Source: Vagococcus lutrae
Lineage (GTDB): Bacteria > Bacillota > Bacilli > Lactobacillales > Vagococcaceae
Length of the DNA: 64,000 nucleotides
Direction: 5' to 3'
NCBI RefSeq assembly: GCF_003987555.1
Contig: NZ_NGJW01000010.1
Span: 1 to 64,000, forward strand
Positions 17,281 through 26,355 of this stretch are shown here, piece by piece (within the stretch, counting starts at the first letter, position 1; each line of letters begins with the position of its first letter). Made by a program: the position numbers and the translations under genes. Below the pieces are notes generated by a model. It saw nothing but the letters and a program-made list of their open reading frames with translations. It was not told the DNA's origin and made no database searches.

Positions 17281-18312
17281 ATGGAAAAGAAAACTACATT
17301 AAAAGATATCGCTGAGCGTGCATCTGTTTCTATTTCAACTGTCTCCAGAGTTATAAATGGAGGCGCTTCAAAAGTAGCTAGTCCTGAAGTTCAAGAAAAA
17401 ATCTGGCAAATTGTCAGAGAAACCAATTACATTCCTAATAGTGCGGCTCAAGCTCTAAAACGCTCGACAACACCTCACAAAACGATCACCAAAACTATTG
17501 CATGTGTGTGCTCCCGTTCTTCAAATATGCAAGAAGATCCTTTCTTCTCAGAAATTTCCCGAGCAGTTGAAGAGGAGTTACTCAAACACGGTTATCTGAT
17601 GAAGTTATCATTATCAACCTTCAATACTGCCTCTTCTGTTTTAGAAGCCTCCTTAGCAAGTGAAACGGTTGATGGAATCATTTTATTAGGAAGAATTGAC
17701 GCTAAACAAATTAAAATCATTAAAAATAAATTTAAACATGTTGTTTATACTGGTTTGAATAAACTTCCTGAACCAATGGATCAAGTCATATGTAATGGTT
17801 ATGAAACAAGCATTATTGCCTTAGATCATTTGGATAAAATTAACGAAAAAACAATTTATTATTTAGGAGAAACTAAAAACGAAGTCAGATACAAAGCTTA
17901 TCAAGATTGGATGGCAGCCAACCGCCAGATTTCAGCCAACCTTAGAGAGTATGTCATTGAAACACCTTTTTCTTCTCAAAAGGCTTATGAAGCCTTAAAG
18001 CTTCATCTTGAAACTGTTGGCACTCCCAGTGCACTCTTTTGTGGCAATGATTTAACCGCATTAGGTGCCATCAAAGCGATTCGTGAACAAGGATTAAAGA
18101 TTCCTGAGGATATTTCTATTATTAGTATCGATGATATTGAAATGGCACAATTCTCATCCCCTATGTTGTCGACTGTAAAAGTTCCCATGCATCATCTTGG
18201 CAAACTATCTGCTCGCTTATTAGTCGAGCGCATCGAACAAGGTAATGACCTTCCTGTTACGATAGAAGTTCCTCCTATGTTAATATTAAGAGAAAGTTGT
18301 CGTATTAAATAG
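17281..18312 (+). CDS. LacI-family regulator of the larA operon
   Basis: A 343-residue LacI/GalR repressor. The N-terminal helix-turn-helix is clear (TLKDIAERASVSISTVSRVING, then NYIPNSAAQALK hinge helix), followed by a periplasmic-binding-like effector domain ending in TVKVPMHHLGKLSARLLVERI. AAGGGG precedes the ATG. Divergent from pfk-tpi-larA with palindromes at 17127 and 17203 between them. The identical palindrome before the nik-lar operon suggests that it also controls nickel uptake and cofactor synthesis. The effector is unknown, presumably a sugar or sugar acid (phosphate). Confidence 0.88.
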   Translation: MEKKTTLKDIAERASVSISTVSRVINGGASKVASPEVQEKIWQIVRETNYIPNSAAQALKRSTTPHKTITKTIACVCSRSSNMQEDPFFSEISRAVEEELLKHGYLMKLSLSTFNTASSVLEASLASETVDGIILLGRIDAKQIKIIKNKFKHVVYTGLNKLPEPMDQVICNGYETSIIALDHLDKINEKTIYYLGETKNEVRYKAYQDWMAANRQISANLREYVIETPFSSQKAYEALKLHLETVGTPSALFCGNDLTALGAIKAIREQGLKIPEDISIISIDDIEMAQFSSPMLSTVKVPMHHLGKLSARLLVERIEQGNDLPVTIEVPPMLILRESCRIK

Positions 18313-18367
18313 CCTCTTATAACTTATTTTATGATAATTCACATACGTATTTATATTTTTATCAAGC

Positions 18368-18407
18368 AAAAATCGATCATGACGGTAAAGCCTATGATCG
18401 ATTTTTT
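18368..18407. terminator. Bidirectional terminator
   Basis: Stem AAAATCGATCAT with ATGATCGATTTT (12 bp) and a 13-base loop, ending in T6. It separates the LacI gene (plus) from the convergent SIS gene (minus). Confidence 0.88.
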
Positions 18408-18465
18408 ATTTTCATTTTTTTTTTAGATATTGTCCTCAGCCTATCGAATATCAACAGTCAGTTTT

Positions 18466-19506
18466 TTATAAAACGATTGCCTGTGTCAAGTTTTGCGGTT
18501 TATCTGGATCAATCCCTTTATTTTCTGCGATATAAATCCCTAGCAATTGACCCATAATGCCTAAGAAAATACTTAACTGTGCATCATTCAATTCAGCTGG
18601 AGTACCTAACGTATAGGTAGCTTGCATCTTTTCAGCACCCTTACCAACTGCAACCGTCTTACAGCCATATCCTTCAAGTTGCGTGATAAGCTTTTGATCA
18701 TACTCTGTACATAAGCTATGAGATAAAGTCAAAATAAGAGTTTCACTGTCAGCAATACTCATTGGTCCATGACGATATTCCAAGCTGTGATACGCTTCAG
18801 AATTCACTAAGCCCATCTCTTTCATTTTATTCATACACTCGTTAGCTACACCGTAAAATTCACCTTGACCTAACGTGATAAATAAATCGATTTCAGGGTT
18901 GTCTGCTATTATTTTTTTAGAAAGAGCATCCATTTCTTCTAACATATTTTTCGTCAAGCTTTCAATGTCTTTTAATACATCTAGTTCCTCAAGTTTTTCA
19001 CCGACAAATAAAGCAGTAATGAGACTCAAATACACCATACTTGTATAAGAACGGGTCATAACGACACTTTCTTCTTTTGTTTCAGAAGCTATGATCATAA
19101 AATCATTATATTCTTTACTATTCTCATCACACGTAATAGATAATGTTTTGACATTTTCATAAGTTCTTGCTTGTTTTATTGCCATTTTAACTTCGCTTGT
19201 ATGACTTTTTCGTGTAATAGGTACAACTAATACCGGTTCAGTGCCCAGGTTTAATTCTGGAAAAAAATATAGTTCAGAACATGGGATAGCAACTGCTTCC
19301 TGACCTGTATAACTCATATACATATGTGCAGCTGTTTGTGCAAGATATAGCGATGTTCCACATCCTGTAAAAATAACTTTTTTATAGGTATCTGCCTTAT
19401 TTGGGAAAGCTTTTCCTAGCTCTTCTATAATAATTGGTAATTCTTCATTGATTTTAGCAAATGATTCACCTTGTAAAAATATTTCTTTATATGTTTGACT
19501 TGACAT
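18466..19506 (-). CDS. SIS-domain sugar isomerase/deaminase (AgaS/GlmS-isomerase-like)
   Basis: A 346-residue protein with two SIS sugar-phosphate-binding domains: FTGCGTSLYLAQ near residue 46 and SEAYHSLEYRHGPMS in the second half, ending in DPDKPQNLTQAIVL like the GlmS isomerase tail. There is no glutaminase domain, so it would deaminate/isomerise an amino-sugar 6-phosphate to a ketose phosphate. It is the last gene of the operon after NagA and the class II aldolase, which fits conversion of deacetylated amino-sugar phosphate. Whether it acts on galactosamine- (AgaS-like) or glucosamine-6-phosphate is open. Confidence 0.82.
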   Translation of the reverse strand: MSSQTYKEIFLQGESFAKINEELPIIIEELGKAFPNKADTYKKVIFTGCGTSLYLAQTAAHMYMSYTGQEAVAIPCSELYFFPELNLGTEPVLVVPITRKSHTSEVKMAIKQARTYENVKTLSITCDENSKEYNDFMIIASETKEESVVMTRSYTSMVYLSLITALFVGEKLEELDVLKDIESLTKNMLEEMDALSKKIIADNPEIDLFITLGQGEFYGVANECMNKMKEMGLVNSEAYHSLEYRHGPMSIADSETLILTLSHSLCTEYDQKLITQLEGYGCKTVAVGKGAEKMQATYTLGTPAELNDAQLSIFLGIMGQLLGIYIAENKGIDPDKPQNLTQAIVL

Positions 19507-19548
19507 GTTTTAACTTCCTCCTAAATATTTTGCCTTGGTATTTTCATG

Positions 19549-20712
19549 TTACATATTTTTTTGAAACACAATATTTCCTAAACTTAGCGTCGTACATACT
19601 TCCAATTCATCGTTCAATAGCACGATGTCAGCATCTTTACCAATCTTAATCGTTCCTTTTACATCGTCAACTCCAAGAACTTTCGCTGGGTTTTCAGCAA
19701 TGAGTGGAATGACTTCATGGGCAGCTTTTGAGGTAAAGGCGACTAAGTTTTTTAAAGCTTGATTCATTGTTAAGGTACTGCCAGCTCTACTAGTACCATC
19801 TGCTAACTGAGCATCGCCTTCGGTCACAATAATATCATGAACTCCTAGTTTATAGGAACCATCCGGTAAACCGGCAGCCATCATTGAATCGGTGACGATG
19901 ACGGTTTTGTCATATCCTTTCGTTTTTAACAAGAGGCGAACAATCGCTGGATGTAAATGGAGGCCATCGCAAATAGCTTCTGCATAAACATCACTTTCCA
20001 AGACTGCTGTTGTAATCGCTGGATGATGTTGATGTAATAATTTCATCGCATTAAAGGTATGAGTAGCGCTAGTTGCTCCGTGATTAATACATTCCCAACT
20101 AGTTTCATAATCTGCTCCAGTATGTCCAAGTGAAACTTCGACGCCTCTTTGATGAACGGCTTGAATAAATTCGGGCATACCTGGTATTTCAGCTGATACA
20201 GTCATCCTAGTTACACCGCCTTCGGTATAGTTGAGATAATCATCCATATCGGTTAGCGAAGGTGTTTGTAAATATTCTTCCGGCATTGCTCCTTTATACT
20301 CTGGAACTAAATACGGACCTTCTAAGTGAACGCCTATAATTTTAGCCCCACTCGTCAAAGTTTCTCGTGCTTCTTTAAACCCCTTCAAGCAGTCGATAAA
20401 TCTTTCTTTACTATCAGTCAGTAACGTTGGTAAATAGGATGTGACTCCTTGACTTGCAAAAAACTCACCAACACGCTCTAATTCTTCTAAGCTCGCGTTG
20501 TTCATATCAACTCCTACAGCGCCGTGCGTATGAATATCAATGAAACCAGGAACGACTAACTTATTAGCTGCATCTAAGTGTGTGATATCTGAGCGATTGA
20601 TTGTTGACGCGATTTGCGTTATTTTTCCATCTTCAACTAATACATCGACATTTTCTAGACGATCATTGATTAACACACGACCATTAGTTATCAAAATATT
20701 TTTCTTCAACAT
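19549..20712 (-). CDS. nagA: N-acetyl-amino-sugar-6-phosphate deacetylase
   Basis: A 387-residue amidohydrolase releasing acetate from N-acetylglucosamine- or N-acetylgalactosamine-6-phosphate. Motifs: GFIDIHTHG metal-binding HxH near 58-66, HLEGPY, SLGHTGA, THTFNAM and the catalytic Asp in VTDSMMAAG. GGAG five bases before ATG 20712 decides the start; a GTG two codons upstream is an alternative. It lies between the aldolase and the SIS isomerase. Its substrate must be phosphorylated, yet the operon imports through an ABC system and no kinase gene is seen nearby. Confidence 0.92.
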   Translation of the reverse strand: MLKKNILITNGRVLINDRLENVDVLVEDGKITQIASTINRSDITHLDAANKLVVPGFIDIHTHGAVGVDMNNASLEELERVGEFFASQGVTSYLPTLLTDSKERFIDCLKGFKEARETLTSGAKIIGVHLEGPYLVPEYKGAMPEEYLQTPSLTDMDDYLNYTEGGVTRMTVSAEIPGMPEFIQAVHQRGVEVSLGHTGADYETSWECINHGATSATHTFNAMKLLHQHHPAITTAVLESDVYAEAICDGLHLHPAIVRLLLKTKGYDKTVIVTDSMMAAGLPDGSYKLGVHDIIVTEGDAQLADGTSRAGSTLTMNQALKNLVAFTSKAAHEVIPLIAENPAKVLGVDDVKGTIKIGKDADIVLLNDELEVCTTLSLGNIVFQKNM

Positions 20713-20738
20713 GCTCACTCCATTCTCATTCGCCTTTT

Positions 20739-21590
20739 TTAGGCTTTTCCAGCAGAACCAGACAATTCAATAATATGTTTAACATCGTCCATTAACTTCG
20801 TCGATGCATATTGTGATAATTTCCATGAGTGAGCTTGGTGATCTAATGTTTCTAAACCTTCTTGGTAATGCTCAACATATTTGTAACGAATCTCCGTTCC
20901 AAAGTTAATTTTGGAAACACCTAACTTGATTGCTTCTTTGATTGTCTCTTCTGACATACCTGTACAGCCATGTAATACAAACGGTAGATCAGTAAATGTC
21001 GCGACCTCTTCTAAAACATCTAAACGAATATCTGGTTCTCCTTGATAGTATCCATGAGCGTTTCCAATACCAATCGCCAACGTATCTGGTTGGCATAACG
21101 ACAAGAATTTTTTCACATCTTCTGGGTTGGCTGTGTTTTTATTTTCTTGAACAATCCCTGCCTCTAAGCGTAGTAACTCGCCTATTTCTGCTTCAACGGG
21201 CACCTCAAAACTATTGGCCACATCGATTACTTTTTGAGTCATTGCTGCATTTTCTTCGATTGGTAAGGCTGAACCATCAATCATTAAAGACGTAAAGCCC
21301 AATTTCAATGCTTTCATACATCTGTCAAAGCTATCCCCGTGATCTAAGTGAATCGAAACAGGTACCGAAACTTTATTCGCGCACCATCTAGCGACCTCTA
21401 CAAACCAATCATGTCCAGAAAAAGCACCCGTTGAAACATAGTGTGCCAAAATAATTGGTGAGTTCATTTCTTCCGCTGCTTTACAGATAGCCCAAATGAT
21501 GTCAAAATTACCACCTTGTGTGTTGATAGCTGGAATGGCATACCCTTCTTTTCTAGCTTTTTGCATCATTTCTAAGTTTGTTGATAACAT
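20739..21590 (-). CDS. Class II ketose-bisphosphate aldolase
   Basis: A 283-residue zinc-dependent aldolase of the fructose/tagatose-bisphosphate type (Fba/GatY/KbaY). Zinc and phosphate sites are visible: SIHLDHGDSF near 84-93, the Glu-rich VEAEIGEL, GIGNAHGYY and VLHGCTG. The HGCTG differs from the usual HGGSG. It would cleave a ketose 1,6-bisphosphate to dihydroxyacetone phosphate and glyceraldehyde 3-phosphate. With NagA and the SIS isomerase this outlines a galactosamine/tagatose-type route; the missing ketose-phosphate kinase could be the Pfk-like enzyme at 15860-17047. Confidence 0.88.
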   Translation of the reverse strand: MLSTNLEMMQKARKEGYAIPAINTQGGNFDIIWAICKAAEEMNSPIILAHYVSTGAFSGHDWFVEVARWCANKVSVPVSIHLDHGDSFDRCMKALKLGFTSLMIDGSALPIEENAAMTQKVIDVANSFEVPVEAEIGELLRLEAGIVQENKNTANPEDVKKFLSLCQPDTLAIGIGNAHGYYQGEPDIRLDVLEEVATFTDLPFVLHGCTGMSEETIKEAIKLGVSKINFGTEIRYKYVEHYQEGLETLDHQAHSWKLSQYASTKLMDDVKHIIELSGSAGKA

Positions 21591-21624
21591 AATATCTACT
21601 CCTCTTTCTTAAATTAGGTCGCCA

Positions 21625-22464
21625 CTAGCCTTTTACAGCACCCGCAACTAACCCTTTAACCATGTACTTCTGAAATGAAAAGAATAATATAATCATAGGT
21701 AACATCCCAACAATTGAAATCGTATTAATTAACGACCAGTCATATGAAAGCTCACCTAAGTAACGCATAGAGACTCCCGCTGATAGCGTTCTTAATGAAT
21801 CTGTCTGTATCAGTGTTGCGGCATGAAGATAATCATCCCATGTCATTAAAAATGAATAAATACCAACGGCTACCATTCCTGGGGTCACTAATGGCATGAC
21901 GACTTTAAATAATATACCCATTCTTCCTGCTCCATCAATGTAAGCAGACTCTTCGATTGCTTTAGGAATACTATCAAAAAAGCTGGCCATTAAAATGGAA
22001 GAAAATGGCAACATAGCAGCGATCAGAGCAAAAATCAACCCAATAGTTGTATCTAATAAATGGACTTTCCCCATCAAACCGTATAGCGAAATCATACGAC
22101 TCACTATCGGAAACATTTGAGAAGAAAGTAAAGCAATCATGACTAAACGATTCCATTTAAATTTAAAGCGGGATAATGCGTAACCAGTAAATATCGCTAA
22201 AAACGTCGTGACAACAGCTGTGACTCCTGACACAATAAAGTTATTTTTATAGTAGACAAAGAAATCATTATGTTTCGTGATTAAATCACTATATGCTTGA
22301 AGCGTTGGCTTTTTAGGTATAAAGGTTGGAGGATACTGGTACGACTCCATATTTGTTTTAAACGATGTAAGTAATACCCAAAAAACTGGTAATAATAAAA
22401 ACATTAAAATAAGTATCAATACCACATATTTTAAAATTTGACCTAATCTTTTTTTGTTCTTCAT
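21625..22464 (-). CDS. Sugar ABC transporter permease (MalG type)
   Basis: A 279-residue integral membrane protein with six hydrophobic segments and the EAA loop ESAYIDGAGRMGILFKVVMPLVTP, which docks the ATPase. The C-terminal GLVAGAVKG is typical of carbohydrate-uptake-family permeases. Partner permease lies just upstream at 22476-23402. No ATPase is encoded in the operon, so a shared MsmK-type ATPase elsewhere is expected. Confidence 0.92.
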   Translation of the reverse strand: MKNKKRLGQILKYVVLILILMFLLLPVFWVLLTSFKTNMESYQYPPTFIPKKPTLQAYSDLITKHNDFFVYYKNNFIVSGVTAVVTTFLAIFTGYALSRFKFKWNRLVMIALLSSQMFPIVSRMISLYGLMGKVHLLDTTIGLIFALIAAMLPFSSILMASFFDSIPKAIEESAYIDGAGRMGILFKVVMPLVTPGMVAVGIYSFLMTWDDYLHAATLIQTDSLRTLSAGVSMRYLGELSYDWSLINTISIVGMLPMIILFFSFQKYMVKGLVAGAVKG

Positions 22465-22475
22465 GTTTTCTTCTC

Positions 22476-23402
22476 CTAATCATCGATTTTCATTAAATGA
22501 TTATATACAAATACTACGACAACCATTAGAAGCATCCAGATGGTGGTAATAGCTGCTCCTGATCCTAAGTTGTTTGAGACAAATGCTTCGCGATAACTAA
22601 ACACAGCTAACGTAGAAGTTGAGTTATTAGGACCACCGCCTGTCATCGTCCAAACAAGAGGGAACTGTTTAAAGTTTTCAATAATCGCCATTGACATTGT
22701 TACGTTAATAACACTTTTCATTGATGGAATAATGATTCTGAAAAACTTCGTCGCCGATCCAGCTCCATCTACTGTTGCTGCTTCCAGCATTTCTTCAGGA
22801 ACATTTTGTAAACCTGCCAATAACAGTAGTGTTGTCAACGGAATTTGTTTCCACAAAGCTGCGATACTAACACCTAAGAGTGCTAGTTGTGGATCATTTA
22901 GGACAGCTAAATCATTAACAGCTCCTAAAGTCAGCACACTAACGACGTATTTCATCAGTCCATATTGAGGTTGGAATATCCACATCCAAATCAAAGCGGA
23001 AATAACAGTCGGCACTACCCATGGCACCATCATGATACTTCTTAAAAAGCGAGCCCCTTTTATTTTAGAGTTTAATATAAGTGCTAATGCCATTCCTAAA
23101 ACAAACTGTAAAAAAACAACAAATATCACAAATAAGAAGGTAATGATAATCGAACGCATTAATTTGTCATTTTCAAATAGCTTTAAATAGTTAGCAAAAT
23201 TATTCCACTCAGGAGCTTGACCAGAGATGATATGTTTCGCTCGATAATCCATGAAACTTTTAATAATCGAATCCACTACCGGAACTAAAATAAATATAAC
23301 GGTCATTAATATAGTAGGTATTAATAAAATAAATGAAAACACTTTGTCTCCTGTTTCTCTTCTCATAGGAGGAGCTTTAAATGTTTGCTTTAAAAAATTC
23401 AT
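22476..23402 (-). CDS. Sugar ABC transporter permease (MalF type)
   Basis: A 308-residue membrane protein with six hydrophobic segments and the EAA motif EAATVDGAGSATKFFRIIIP. WTMTGGGPNNSTSTL near the C-terminus is a hallmark of MalF/UgpA-type permeases. It forms the heterodimeric channel with the next gene and receives substrate from the lipoprotein at 23513-24802. Confidence 0.92.
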   Translation of the reverse strand: MNFLKQTFKAPPMRRETGDKVFSFILLIPTILMTVIFILVPVVDSIIKSFMDYRAKHIISGQAPEWNNFANYLKLFENDKLMRSIIITFLFVIFVVFLQFVLGMALALILNSKIKGARFLRSIMMVPWVVPTVISALIWMWIFQPQYGLMKYVVSVLTLGAVNDLAVLNDPQLALLGVSIAALWKQIPLTTLLLLAGLQNVPEEMLEAATVDGAGSATKFFRIIIPSMKSVINVTMSMAIIENFKQFPLVWTMTGGGPNNSTSTLAVFSYREAFVSNNLGSGAAITTIWMLLMVVVVFVYNHLMKIDD

Positions 23403-23512
23403 ATAGTTAACCTTTCCTTTCTCTAGATCAATTGCTACTTAATTCTTAAGACAATAACGATTGAAACACTAAACAATAAATCTCCTCCTAATCATTCACT
23501 GCTGCGTTGATA

Positions 23513-24802
23513 TTATTGTTCTAGTAATTCTTTATTGACTTTTAAGTAGTCGTTGACTGCTTTATCAATTGGCGTATTGCTAACAGTCACAGCTTGCACC
23601 AATGTACATAGTTCTAAATTCAAATCATCCATACCTGCTACTTGTGGTGTTGCTTTTGCTGTTTCTAACGAGTCAGCTGCACCTTGAAGAATAGGACTCT
23701 CTACAACTCCAGGCATATCAGCCATTGATTTTTTAACAGGAAAAGCTGGCGTGATATTCGTCATATAATCTTCTAAGTTTTCTTTTGAAATTAAAAATTC
23801 TACAAATTCTCTCGTGCCTTCTTTGCGTTCGTCACCGTTATCTTTTAGGATAAAAACTTGTTCTTGAATAATTGATTCTCCTTCACCACTCCCACCTTTT
23901 AAAGGAGCTGCAGAGGCTGTAAAATCAACAGCTTTATCATTAATACTTCGAACACCATTGAATCCCCAAGATTGGTCGTAATACATAGCTAACTGTCCTA
24001 AAGCAAACAAGTTACGTAAGTCTTTTAATTTCGCATTTTGCGGATTATAACCTTTTTCATCTAATTCTTCCAGCATATTTATTGTCTCTTTTAATTCTTT
24101 AGTGTCCTGATTTAATGTGCCGTCATCATTTAGAATATGGCCGCCAAAATTGTATACCATCGCTGTTAGAGATGAACCAGAAATTGGAACAGACGCAGTT
24201 GTTTGGCCAAATGGATATATTTTATTACCATCATCTGTTTTCAGTTTAGAAATTACTTCAGCTGCTTCTAACATTTCCTCATAAGTTGTTGGGGGATTAT
24301 CTGGATCTAAACCTGCTTTTTCAAAGATATCTTTGTTGTAGTACAATAGGTACGGTGACATATATAGTGGTACTGCATAAATGTCATCACCAATTTTATT
24401 CGCTTCTAAAGCGTTATCATAAAAATCATCTAAAAACTCATCTGATAAAATATCTGTAATAGGTGTAGCTAATCCTGCATCTTCATAAGTTGGTACCCAA
24501 CTACCTTCCGCAAAAACAATATCTACAGGATCTCCACCGCCTGCCATATTGATAACTTGATTAGTAATTTCACCGTATGGAGCTGTTACCCACTCAATGT
24601 TATATTCTGGATGTTTTTCTTCAAATTTTTTCTCAATACTTTCCCAATATTCGGTATACCCAGATTCTAATAACGCATAGTTAGCAATTTTAATTGTCAC
24701 AGGTTCATCTTTAGAAGCTTTTGCTTCTTCTTTTTTTGATGAGCAACCTACCATTGTTAGCGTCAACGCTGTAGCCATTAACATGAAAATCTTTTTCTTC
24801 AT
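23513..24802 (-). CDS. Sugar-binding lipoprotein (ABC solute-binding protein)
   Basis: A 429-residue extracellular solute-binding protein (family 1, MalE-like). The N-terminal signal ends in a lipobox around TMVGC and the mature protein begins with CSSKKEE, so it is membrane-anchored by a lipid. The start is set at 24802, where AAGGAGG stands before the ATG; an open frame 17 codons longer runs through the operator at 24830-24843 and is not used. First gene of the amino-sugar operon. The substrate is probably an N-acetylated amino sugar or an oligosaccharide containing one, inferred from the following enzymes. Confidence 0.9.
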   Translation of the reverse strand: MKKKIFMLMATALTLTMVGCSSKKEEAKASKDEPVTIKIANYALLESGYTEYWESIEKKFEEKHPEYNIEWVTAPYGEITNQVINMAGGGDPVDIVFAEGSWVPTYEDAGLATPITDILSDEFLDDFYDNALEANKIGDDIYAVPLYMSPYLLYYNKDIFEKAGLDPDNPPTTYEEMLEAAEVISKLKTDDGNKIYPFGQTTASVPISGSSLTAMVYNFGGHILNDDGTLNQDTKELKETINMLEELDEKGYNPQNAKLKDLRNLFALGQLAMYYDQSWGFNGVRSINDKAVDFTASAAPLKGGSGEGESIIQEQVFILKDNGDERKEGTREFVEFLISKENLEDYMTNITPAFPVKKSMADMPGVVESPILQGAADSLETAKATPQVAGMDDLNLELCTLVQAVTVSNTPIDKAVNDYLKVNKELLEQ

Positions 24803-24829
24803 TATTGTTTCCTCCTTAATTTTCACATG

Positions 24830-24843
24830 TACACTCGTGTGTA
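24830..24843. promoter_or_regulatory. Operator dyad TACACTCGTGTGTA (copy 1)
   Basis: A spaced dyad (TACAC, four bases, GTGTA) immediately upstream of the sugar-binding protein gene. The same 14 bases recur at 26089-26102, upstream of the LacI gene at 24970-25977, so both are probably bound by that regulator. Confidence 0.7.
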
Positions 24844-24902
24844 TCTTTTTCAAAAAAAATATTTTATTGGTGAAAGTACGCTTGCTATCAACCCCTTTTC
24901 TT

Positions 24903-24916
24903 CTAAAACGCTTTCA
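24903..24916 (-). promoter_or_regulatory. Candidate catabolite response element
   Basis: The minus strand reads TGAAAGCGTTTTAG, 12 of 14 matches to the CcpA-binding consensus, about 100 bases upstream of the sugar-binding protein start. It fits carbon catabolite repression of a sugar operon. Confidence 0.45.
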
Positions 24917-24932
24917 TTGTATGGAAAATGAT

Positions 24933-24957
24933 AAGACTAGTTTCTTGTACTAGTCTT
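24933..24957 (-). terminator. Probable terminator of the LacI gene
   Basis: An 8-bp stem AAGACTAG/CTAGTCTT with a nine-base loop just past the LacI stop; the minus-strand tail (ATCATTTT) is only moderately T-rich. Confidence 0.5.
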
Positions 24958-24969
24958 TCATAATCTACC

Positions 24970-25977
24970 CTAAACGCTTTCTCGTATAATCAATTGAGGC
25001 GCGAATTCCACACGACCTGGTTCTTCATCCTCTTCGATCATACCATACAACATATCAAATGCGGCTTGACCAATTTTACTTTGTTCCATCGCGACAGTTG
25101 TTAAAGTTGGCGTGATAAACTGACTTAATGCCGAATTATCAAAGCCGATTATTGCGATATCTTTCGGCACATCAAACCCCATCTCTTGAACAGCCTTCAT
25201 GCTTATACAAGCTAAGTTATCATTCCTAGCACAAATTGCATCAACTCTATTGCCTTCTGCAAGATACGTTTGAATCTTTTGTACGACTTCATCTTGTGTA
25301 TGACAGCCAGAAATAATACTCGTTTCATCTATTTTTTGATTCAAAGATGACATTTCTTCGACAAAACCTCGATAACGTAAATCCTCGATACTACTAAAGT
25401 TCCCTCGTTTACTATAACGGTCTATGTAAATAATATCTTTGCGACCTTGGTCAACTAAATAACGCACAGAATTTTTAGTTCCATGATATAAACCTGTACC
25501 AATTAACCCAACACCTGAGATATTTTTATATTCTCGTGTGTGCAATAACACAACGGGAATATTAGCATCCAAAAAATCTTGAATACAGGATTCTTTAAAA
25601 CTAATCGAACTAATGATAATCCCATCATATTGCCTACTAATAATTTGCTGAACAAAATCAGGTGTATTACGATTAGCACACAATGAAATCATATATCCCT
25701 GCTCATAGGCATGCTTCTCTATTTCTTTAACCAAACCACTAAAATGTTCATTTTCAATACGGTCAGCGATAAAAACAATATGATTACTTTTTTTACCTTG
25801 TAACGTCCTAGCTGCATAATTAGGTAAATAATTTAATTCTTTGATTGCCGCTAACACTCTTTTTTTCTTTTCTTTATCAACATAACGATTATTATTAACG
25901 ACATATGAAACAATTGTCTCACTAACACCCGCTCGTTTCGCTACATCTGAGCGTGTTACTCTTTTTTTCTTGCTCAT
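24970..25977 (-). CDS. LacI-family regulator of the amino-sugar operon
   Basis: A 335-residue LacI/GalR repressor: helix-turn-helix VTRSDVAKRAGVSETIVSYVVNN, hinge LPNYAARTLQGKKS and a sugar-binding effector domain. The start at 25977 follows AGGGGAG; an in-frame start nine codons upstream is less likely. It lies upstream of, and in the same direction as, the sugar ABC operon. The dyad TACACTCGTGTGTA is in front of both this gene and the operon, indicating autoregulation and local control. Confidence 0.88.
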   Translation of the reverse strand: MSKKKRVTRSDVAKRAGVSETIVSYVVNNNRYVDKEKKKRVLAAIKELNYLPNYAARTLQGKKSNHIVFIADRIENEHFSGLVKEIEKHAYEQGYMISLCANRNTPDFVQQIISRQYDGIIISSISFKESCIQDFLDANIPVVLLHTREYKNISGVGLIGTGLYHGTKNSVRYLVDQGRKDIIYIDRYSKRGNFSSIEDLRYRGFVEEMSSLNQKIDETSIISGCHTQDEVVQKIQTYLAEGNRVDAICARNDNLACISMKAVQEMGFDVPKDIAIIGFDNSALSQFITPTLTTVAMEQSKIGQAAFDMLYGMIEEDEEPGRVEFAPQLIIRESV

Positions 25978-26088
25978 ATTTTCTCCCCTAAGCTTTACTA
26001 TCATTTCTACTCATTACTAACCTCAATTAAGTAAATAATAACCTTGGCATGTTAGCACGCACACTTTAAACAGTTGCGCGACCTTACA

Positions 26089-26102
26089 TACACTCGTGTG
26101 TA
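26089..26102. promoter_or_regulatory. Operator dyad TACACTCGTGTGTA (copy 2)
   Basis: Identical in all 14 bases to the site at 24830-24843, about 110 bases upstream of the LacI start codon. Confidence 0.7.
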
Positions 26103-26294
26103 CTTAAGTTGGCTTAATCTTATCACTGAATTTATTTTCCGTCAACACTCTTTTTCAAAATAGCCATTATCTTTTTTAAATCAAGATATATTCACAAACG
26201 CATATATATAAATTTCATGTATCTTGTTTTGTGTTTTTGTCACCTTAATAATCTCTTAAATCGCTCTATATCAACTGTTTTTATTTTTAAAAAA

Positions 26295-26334
26295 AGTGTC
26301 TGCCAAGTGATTAATTGGTCACTTGACAGACACT
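26295..26334 (-). terminator. Terminator of the nik-lar operon
   Basis: A 16-bp stem with one G-T pair (AGTGTCTGCCAAGTGA with TCACTTGACAGACACT), followed on the minus strand by a T7 run, 20 bases past the larE stop codon. Confidence 0.9.
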
Positions 26335-26355
26335 CTTATTGTTTTTGTGATTTTT

